Shown here: one piece after another, positions 7,600 through 11,062 of the stretch | Position numbering within the stretch: the stretch's first letter is position 1 | Layout of the letters: every line of letters starts with the position of its first letter | Assembly (NCBI GenBank): GCA_946885645.1 | Contig: CAMPGU010000126.1 | Location: forward strand, 1 to 11,062 | Direction: 5' to 3' | DNA from: an uncultured Haloferula sp. | GTDB lineage: Bacteria > Verrucomicrobiota > Verrucomicrobiae > Verrucomicrobiales > Akkermansiaceae | Length of the DNA stretch: 11,062 bases | The notes under the pieces: generated by a model | What the model was told of the DNA's origin: nothing | Seen by the model: the letters and a program-made list of their open reading frames with translations, nothing else | The model's database searches: none | Made by a program: the position numbers and the translations under genes

Positions 7600-9783
7600 C
7601 TAACGCTCCGGTTCCGGGTCTCCCATCAACATCGTCGCCTCGCGAACCATAATGCGGGCAAAGAGCCAGTCGTACCAGAAGCCGCGCCCGCCGTCGCCAC
7701 CGCTCATCGGCTGCACGAACCGCCGGTCCACGGCATCCCGGGCCTGGGCGAGATGGAGGCGCGCCTCCTTCTCGTCTCCCGTGCGCCACTCCGCCATGGC
7801 CAGGATCGCTTTCACCGTCGGGTGGAGCGCGCCGGCCGGGGTCGAGCCGTCCGCGGCCGGCCGGGCGGTTTCGATCGCCCCGGGGTAATCGCCCTGACGA
7901 TAGCGCCACAGGCTGCACGGAAGCGCTGCCCAACCGGATTTGTCACCTTTCAGTGTGGCGAACCATCGCTCCGTGGTGTCGCCAAACGGTTGCAGGCGGC
8001 TCATCTGGTCGCCGTTTGCAGGCAATAGCAGGCAGGTTTTGAGAACCCGGCTCACCGCGTCGCCATTGCTCAAGCTGGCTTGAGTCGCTATGGCATCCAC
8101 CGAAAACTTGCGGAAGGCCTCCGTATCACCGCTCTCCACCAGGACCACTCCGCAGGCTTGGATATCCAAGGTTACCGGTCCCCACGGATCGAGCTTGTCG
8201 ATCTCCAACAACCACAGGAAACGCTCCGCGGCTTCCTGCCAACGGCCTTGGAGCGCAAGCCACTCGCCGACAGAGCGAAGCGCGGTCACGCCGTCCAAGC
8301 TCGGCTGCCTCGGGCGCTCCTTGATCCCCTCCAGCGCCTTTGCAGCTCCCTCGTGATCTCCTTGCCGCACCCGGATCACAGCATCCGTGAGCTTCTCCCG
8401 GGATTCCGCCTCCTGTCTCAACACCTCCTCATTCGCGAGCGCCTCTTTCGCTCTGAGATAAAGCCACGTGGATGCTCCCAATCCCGCGATCAAGGCCAGG
8501 GCGACCGCGGCGCCCGAGAGAAAGACGATGGTATGCCGCCGCACCAGCTTCCGCAGCAGGTAGAGCCGGCTCGGAGGACGGGCCAGGATCGCCTCGTTGG
8601 ACAAATACCGTTGCACGTCCATGGCAAGCCCGTTGGCGGTATCGTAACGGCGGGTACGTTCTTTCTCCAACGCGCGCATCACGATCCAGTCGAGATCGCC
8701 CTTGATTTGGGACAGGAGCCGGGCCGGTTCGGTGTGGCGCTCTTCCGCCGCTGCCTTCAACTCCGCGGCATCCATCGCGGCCAAAGCCGCGGAGGGTCTC
8801 AGCGGCTCCCGATCCTTCAAGATCCGGCGCATGCCTTCCGGGCCGGCGAGGGAAAGCTCCTTGCTATCGAAGGGCGTCCTGCCGGTCAGCAATTCGTAGA
8901 GCAGGACACCGAGGCCGTACACATCGCTACGCGTGTCCACGTCGATGCCCCGGAGCTCCGCTTGCTCCGGGCTCATGTAGGCTGGCGTTCCGAGCAGTTG
9001 CTCGTGATGGGTGTGCAGGGTCTCCTCCGTCAGCCGCCCCTCGATGGCCTTCGCGATCCCGAAGTCGATCACCTTCGGGACCGGCACGCCGTCGTGCATC
9101 GCCACCAGCACGTTGGACGGCTTGACGTCGCGGTGGATGATGCCCTTCTGGTGAGCGTGCTGGATCGCCTTGCACGCCAGGATGAAGAGCTCGAGCCGTT
9201 GCCGGAGATCGCTGCGGTTGGAATCGCAGAATTCGGTGATGCGGGTGCCCCGCACCAGCTCCAGCACGAAGTAGGGCCGGCCCGTGTCCGTCGCACCCGC
9301 GTCCAGAACCCGGGCGATATTCGGATGGTCCATCATCGCCAGGGCCTGCCGCTCCGCGTCGAAGCGCGCGATGACGCTCCGCGTGTCCATGCCGAGCTTG
9401 ATGACCTTCAAGGCCACCAGTCGCTTCACCGGTGCCTCCTGCTCCGCCAGATAGACCACTCCGCAACCGCCTTCGCCCAGGCACTGCACGATCGTGTAGC
9501 GGTCGATCCTCTTGCCGATCCGATCGTCCGCCAGCTCGCCCTTGCCCGCCGCCCCGTCCGGAACCGCATCCGGCAATTCCTCCGCACTCAGGACCAGCGC
9601 CGTATACCCGCGGTCGATCCACCGGTCGGCATCCTCTTGGGATGCCAGCATCTCCTCGACGACCGATCGCAACCCGGGATTATCGAGGCAGGCCTGATCC
9701 AGGAAGACCTTCCGCTGTTCCGCGTCCGTCACGTGGAGGGCCGCGAAGAACACCGAGTCTTCCAGTTGCTTCGCTACTGACAT
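7600..9783 (-). CDS. Transmembrane Ser/Thr protein kinase with extracytoplasmic C-terminal region
   Basis: This encodes 727 residues. A short helical N-terminal region (~1-90) is typical of planctomycete and verrucomicrobial kinases. It precedes a complete Hanks-type kinase domain (~97-395): glycine loop GEGGCG (103-108), VALKVIK with K126, helix C E144, HRDVKPSN (H217, D219, K221), DFG at 240-242, GTPAYMSPEQ and DVYGLGVLLYELLTG. All catalytic residues are present, so it should be active. One transmembrane helix (~418-443) is followed by a helical Glu/Arg-rich stretch and ~260 residues with TPR-like helical character (EGAAKALEGI, WQEAAERFLWLL), presumably outside the cytoplasm. It lies 63 bp downstream of the sigma factor gene and carries the conserved element in that gap. 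By analogy with known ECF sigma/kinase pairs it may phosphorylate the sigma factor, which is inference. The Shine-Dalgarno is weak (CAGG). Confidence 0.95.
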   Translation of the reverse strand: MSVAKQLEDSVFFAALHVTDAEQRKVFLDQACLDNPGLRSVVEEMLASQEDADRWIDRGYTALVLSAEELPDAVPDGAAGKGELADDRIGKRIDRYTIVQCLGEGGCGVVYLAEQEAPVKRLVALKVIKLGMDTRSVIARFDAERQALAMMDHPNIARVLDAGATDTGRPYFVLELVRGTRITEFCDSNRSDLRQRLELFILACKAIQHAHQKGIIHRDVKPSNVLVAMHDGVPVPKVIDFGIAKAIEGRLTEETLHTHHEQLLGTPAYMSPEQAELRGIDVDTRSDVYGLGVLLYELLTGRTPFDSKELSLAGPEGMRRILKDREPLRPSAALAAMDAAELKAAAEERHTEPARLLSQIKGDLDWIVMRALEKERTRRYDTANGLAMDVQRYLSNEAILARPPSRLYLLRKLVRRHTIVFLSGAAVALALIAGLGASTWLYLRAKEALANEEVLRQEAESREKLTDAVIRVRQGDHEGAAKALEGIKERPRQPSLDGVTALRSVGEWLALQGRWQEAAERFLWLLEIDKLDPWGPVTLDIQACGVVLVESGDTEAFRKFSVDAIATQASLSNGDAVSRVLKTCLLLPANGDQMSRLQPFGDTTERWFATLKGDKSGWAALPCSLWRYRQGDYPGAIETARPAADGSTPAGALHPTVKAILAMAEWRTGDEKEARLHLAQARDAVDRRFVQPMSGGDGGRGFWYDWLFARIMVREATMLMGDPEPER

Positions 9784-9803
9784 TTGAAACCTGTTTGATG
9801 AAA

Positions 9804-9833
9804 CACGCGTCGTTCGCGCGGAAAACCTGCCAG
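9804..9833 (-). promoter_or_regulatory. Conserved upstream element, copy 2 (between sigma factor and kinase genes)
   Basis: On the minus strand this reads CTGGCAGGTTTT, then CCGCGCGAACGACGCGTG, ending 20 nt before the kinase ATG. It is nearly identical to 7540-7570. A run of seven T on the minus strand (9834-9840) lies immediately upstream. The position suggests a separate promoter for the kinase, possibly under control of the adjacent sigma factor. Confidence 0.6.
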
Positions 9834-9846
9834 AAAAAAATCCGGC

Positions 9847-10392
9847 TCATTCATGGGGCCGCACCCAGCGGAAAAGCCGCGCTTTGGCACAGACCCATTG
9901 CCGGTACACGGTGCGTTCGCCGATGCCCAGCGTCTCGGCGACCTCCTCGTTGGTCAGCCCGCCGAAGAATTTCAGCACCACGATCCGGGCCTGCTCGGGG
10001 TCCTCCCGCTCCAGCTTCTCCAGTGCCTCGTTGACCAGGAGCAGGTCCTCATCCGGAACCGCTTCGGCAATCTCCACCTCCCCGATGTCAACGCGTTCGC
10101 ACCCGCCGCCCCGCTTCTGCCGGGCCTTCCGGCGGGCATTGTCCACCAGGATCCGGCGCATCGCATCCGCGGCCGCGCCGAAGAAATGGCCTCGATTTTG
10201 CCATGAACGGTCGCCCGTCGCGGAGAGCTGGAGCCAAGCCTCGTGAACGAGTGCCGTGGCCTGGAGTGTCTGCCCGGCAGCCTCTTGCGCCATGCGGGCT
10301 GCCGCCAGCCTCCGCAAATCCTCATAGACCATGGAAAGCAGCTCTTCGGACGTCCGGTCGTCCGTCCGCAAGATCCTGGTGACGTCGCTCAT
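9847..10392 (-). CDS. ECF-like RNA polymerase sigma factor (TIGR02999-type)
   Basis: This encodes 181 residues. Sigma region 2 covers ~14-95, including QTLQATALVHEAWLQL (41-56) and GHFFGAAADAMRRILVDNARRK (68-89, the core-binding and -10 recognition region), followed by basic QKRGGG. Sigma region 4 covers ~119-175, with the helix-turn-helix NEEVAETLGIGERTVYRQW (148-166). The pattern fits the ECF-like family found in Acidobacteria, Planctomycetes and Verrucomicrobia, usually next to Ser/Thr kinases rather than an anti-sigma gene; none is seen here. The frame stays open upstream to 10695, but that would overlap the tRNA, and the family N-terminus matches MSDVTRIL, so ATG 10392 was chosen. No Shine-Dalgarno is visible. 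The 211 bp up to the tRNA terminator hold no gene and no promoter I can defend. Confidence 0.93.
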   Translation of the reverse strand: MSDVTRILRTDDRTSEELLSMVYEDLRRLAAARMAQEAAGQTLQATALVHEAWLQLSATGDRSWQNRGHFFGAAADAMRRILVDNARRKARQKRGGGCERVDIGEVEIAEAVPDEDLLLVNEALEKLEREDPEQARIVVLKFFGGLTNEEVAETLGIGERTVYRQWVCAKARLFRWVRPHE

Positions 10393-10603
10393 TGCGCACG
10401 AGAAACTAAACGAAGGAGCGAGATCCGGCGAATTCCAAATCGGTTCCAGATTTGATGTTTCCGCTCTCCCGGACCTTGCATGGAAGCGCCAGCGGCAGGT
10501 CGGGCGCCACCGGATTCCCGCCCCCGCATTCGTCATCTGCCACCACGCCGCTTGCCCTCCCCATCCGGAGCGATTCATCCGCCCTGAAGCGGTCTTTTCT
10601 AAC

Positions 10604-10632
10604 AGAAAATCCCGAGGCCTTTCAGCTTCGGG
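10604..10632 (-). terminator. Intrinsic terminator of tRNA-Leu
   Basis: On the minus strand CCCGAAGCT-GAAA-GGCCTCGGG is followed by ATTTTCT. Five outer pairs, one A/C mismatch and three inner pairs close a GAAA tetraloop, and a short U-run follows. It lies 22 bases beyond the tRNA 3' end, in the expected place. Next to it, TTTTCT-AAC-AGAAAA (10595-10609) forms a second small palindrome. Confidence 0.65.
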
Positions 10633-10654
10633 ACTCGTTGCAAATAAAACAAAG

Positions 10655-10738
10655 TGCGCGCGAGAGGACTCGAACCTCCACGGGGTTGCCCCCACTAGAA
10701 CCTGAATCTAGCGCGTCTACCAATTCCGCCATCCGAGC
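10655..10738 (-). tRNA. tRNA-Leu(CAG)
   Basis: This is an 84 nt class II tRNA. The D arm GCGGAATTGGTAGACGC, the anticodon stem CTAGA/TCTAG around loop TTCAGGT (anticodon CAG at 10704-10702, reading CUG), the long variable arm GGGG-GCAA-CCCC and the T arm GGAGG-TTCGAGT-CCTCT are all intact. The discriminator is A and CCA is not encoded. The acceptor stem is odd: 5' GCTCGGA against 3' CGCGCGC gives only four Watson-Crick pairs of seven, with mismatches at positions 3:70, 6:67 and 7:66. Confidence 0.9.
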
Positions 10739-10747
10739 GAATGACTT

Positions 10748-10768
10748 CCCCGGCGGGTTGCGCCGGGG
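10748..10768. repeat. Perfect hairpin immediately 5' of the tRNA
   Basis: CCCCGGCG (10748-10755) and CGCCGGGG (10761-10768) form an 8 bp stem with a 5 nt loop, 9 bases from the mature tRNA 5' end. It lies within the predicted tRNA precursor leader and may matter for 5' processing. No U-run follows on either strand, so it does not look like a terminator. Confidence 0.55.
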
Positions 10769-10807
10769 CGGAGAAAACAGCATGCGCCCCCGGGGAATGC
10801 AATACCG

Positions 10808-10836
10808 ATTTTACAGGGAATCGCATTTAACGGCAA
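10808..10836 (-). promoter_or_regulatory. Sigma-70-type promoter for tRNA-Leu
   Basis: On the minus strand TTGCCG (10836-10831) and TAAAAT (10813-10808) are separated by exactly 17 bp, a good housekeeping -35/-10 pair. The start of transcription would fall near 10800, giving a leader of about 60 nt before the tRNA. Confidence 0.5.
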
Positions 10837-10902
10837 ACAAGCCCTTGCTCCGGCACCGCTTTCGACGTTGCCACCCCGGCACCCAACCGCCACTTTCACC
10901 CC

Positions 10903-11062
10903 ATGCAAAAGGCCACGCCGCTCATCCTCGTCCTCATTCTTGCAGCGACCGCCACTTTCCTTGCCCTGCGCCCCAAAGCGGAGAAGCCGGCCCCACCGCC
11001 TGCGCCGCCCGCCGCCGAGGCCCGGTCGGCGCCTGAAGCGGAACCTTCGCCGAACGCAGCTC
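10903..11062 (+). CDS. Membrane-anchored or exported protein with Pro/Ala-rich linker (partial, N-terminus only)
   Basis: An ATG at 10903 opens a frame that stays open to the window end (53 codons). Residues 1-6 (MQKATP) precede a hydrophobic segment, LILVLILAATATFLAL (7-22), then basic RPKAEK and a Pro/Ala/Glu-rich stretch. This fits a signal anchor followed by a periplasmic linker, or an uncleaved signal peptide. The function cannot be told from this fragment. It is the only plus-strand gene, divergent from the tRNA. No Shine-Dalgarno or convincing promoter is visible. Confidence 0.6.
   Translation, partial: MQKATPLILVLILAATATFLALRPKAEKPAPPPAPPAAEARSAPEAEPSPNAA

Noticed and set aside
5818..8028. 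Plus-strand open frame of 736 codons
   Set aside because: It crosses from the 773-residue gene, through the intergenic element, into the kinase gene on the opposite strand. The translation has no domain signature.
8080..9780. Plus-strand open frame of 566 codons
   Set aside because: It is fully antisense to the kinase gene, whose catalytic motifs are complete.
9834..9866. Intrinsic terminator after the sigma factor gene (seven T run)
   Set aside because: The T run is real, but the only stem upstream of it is four pairs (CGGC/GCCG) with an 11 nt loop, too weak to call.
10442..10447. GGAACC hexamer (minus strand) as an ECF -35 element before the sigma gene
   Set aside because: It is a single short match with no convincing -10 partner, and it is absent from the two conserved upstream elements.
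10393..10695. N-terminal extension of the sigma factor frame (about 100 residues)
   Set aside because: It would run through the tRNA terminator into the tRNA-Leu gene. The extension has no homology-like features, and the family N-terminus fits the ATG at 10392.
10810..10838. Plus-strand promoter for the partial gene at 10903 (TTTACA)
   Set aside because: At the right spacing the -10 would be GCAAAC, which is not acceptable. The same bases fit a minus-strand promoter for the tRNA much better.

Overview
The window is GC-rich bacterial DNA that most resembles the Verrucomicrobiota, probably near Luteolibacter, Haloferula or the Akkermansiaceae. That placement is an inference from gene content: a TIGR02999-type ECF sigma factor beside a membrane Ser/Thr kinase, a short secreted protein with a PEP-CTERM tail, secreted proteins rich in DGDGxPDxWE calcium-binding repeats, and a giant ThuA / sugar dehydrogenase / dihaem cytochrome fusion.

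All long genes but one lie on the minus strand and read from right to left. At the far right, a partial plus-strand gene (from 10903) for a membrane-anchored Pro/Ala-rich protein diverges from a tRNA-Leu(CAG) gene (10655-10738). The tRNA has a recognisable promoter and terminator. Next come an ECF-like sigma factor (9847-10392), a transmembrane Ser/Thr protein kinase with a long extracytoplasmic C-terminal part (7600-9783), a 773-residue secreted protein with two copies of an uncharacterised beta-rich domain separated by calcium-binding repeats (5182-7503), a small PEP-CTERM protein with a third copy of that domain (4415-5173), and the giant fusion (from 4262), whose C-terminus lies beyond the left edge.

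The gene order suggests a regulated surface-protein locus. The kinase could sense something outside the cell and act on the sigma factor, which could then drive the exported-protein genes. A 30-31 nt element is nearly identical upstream of both the kinase gene and the 773-residue gene, and upstream of no other gene here. It is the best candidate for the site that ties the regulatory genes to the secreted proteins. The 152 bp before the giant fusion gene hold three strong inverted repeats. Two of them are mutually exclusive and look like an antiterminator/terminator pair in that gene's leader.

The very long open frames on the plus strand opposite these genes are coding shadows. No mobile element, CRISPR array or rRNA was seen.
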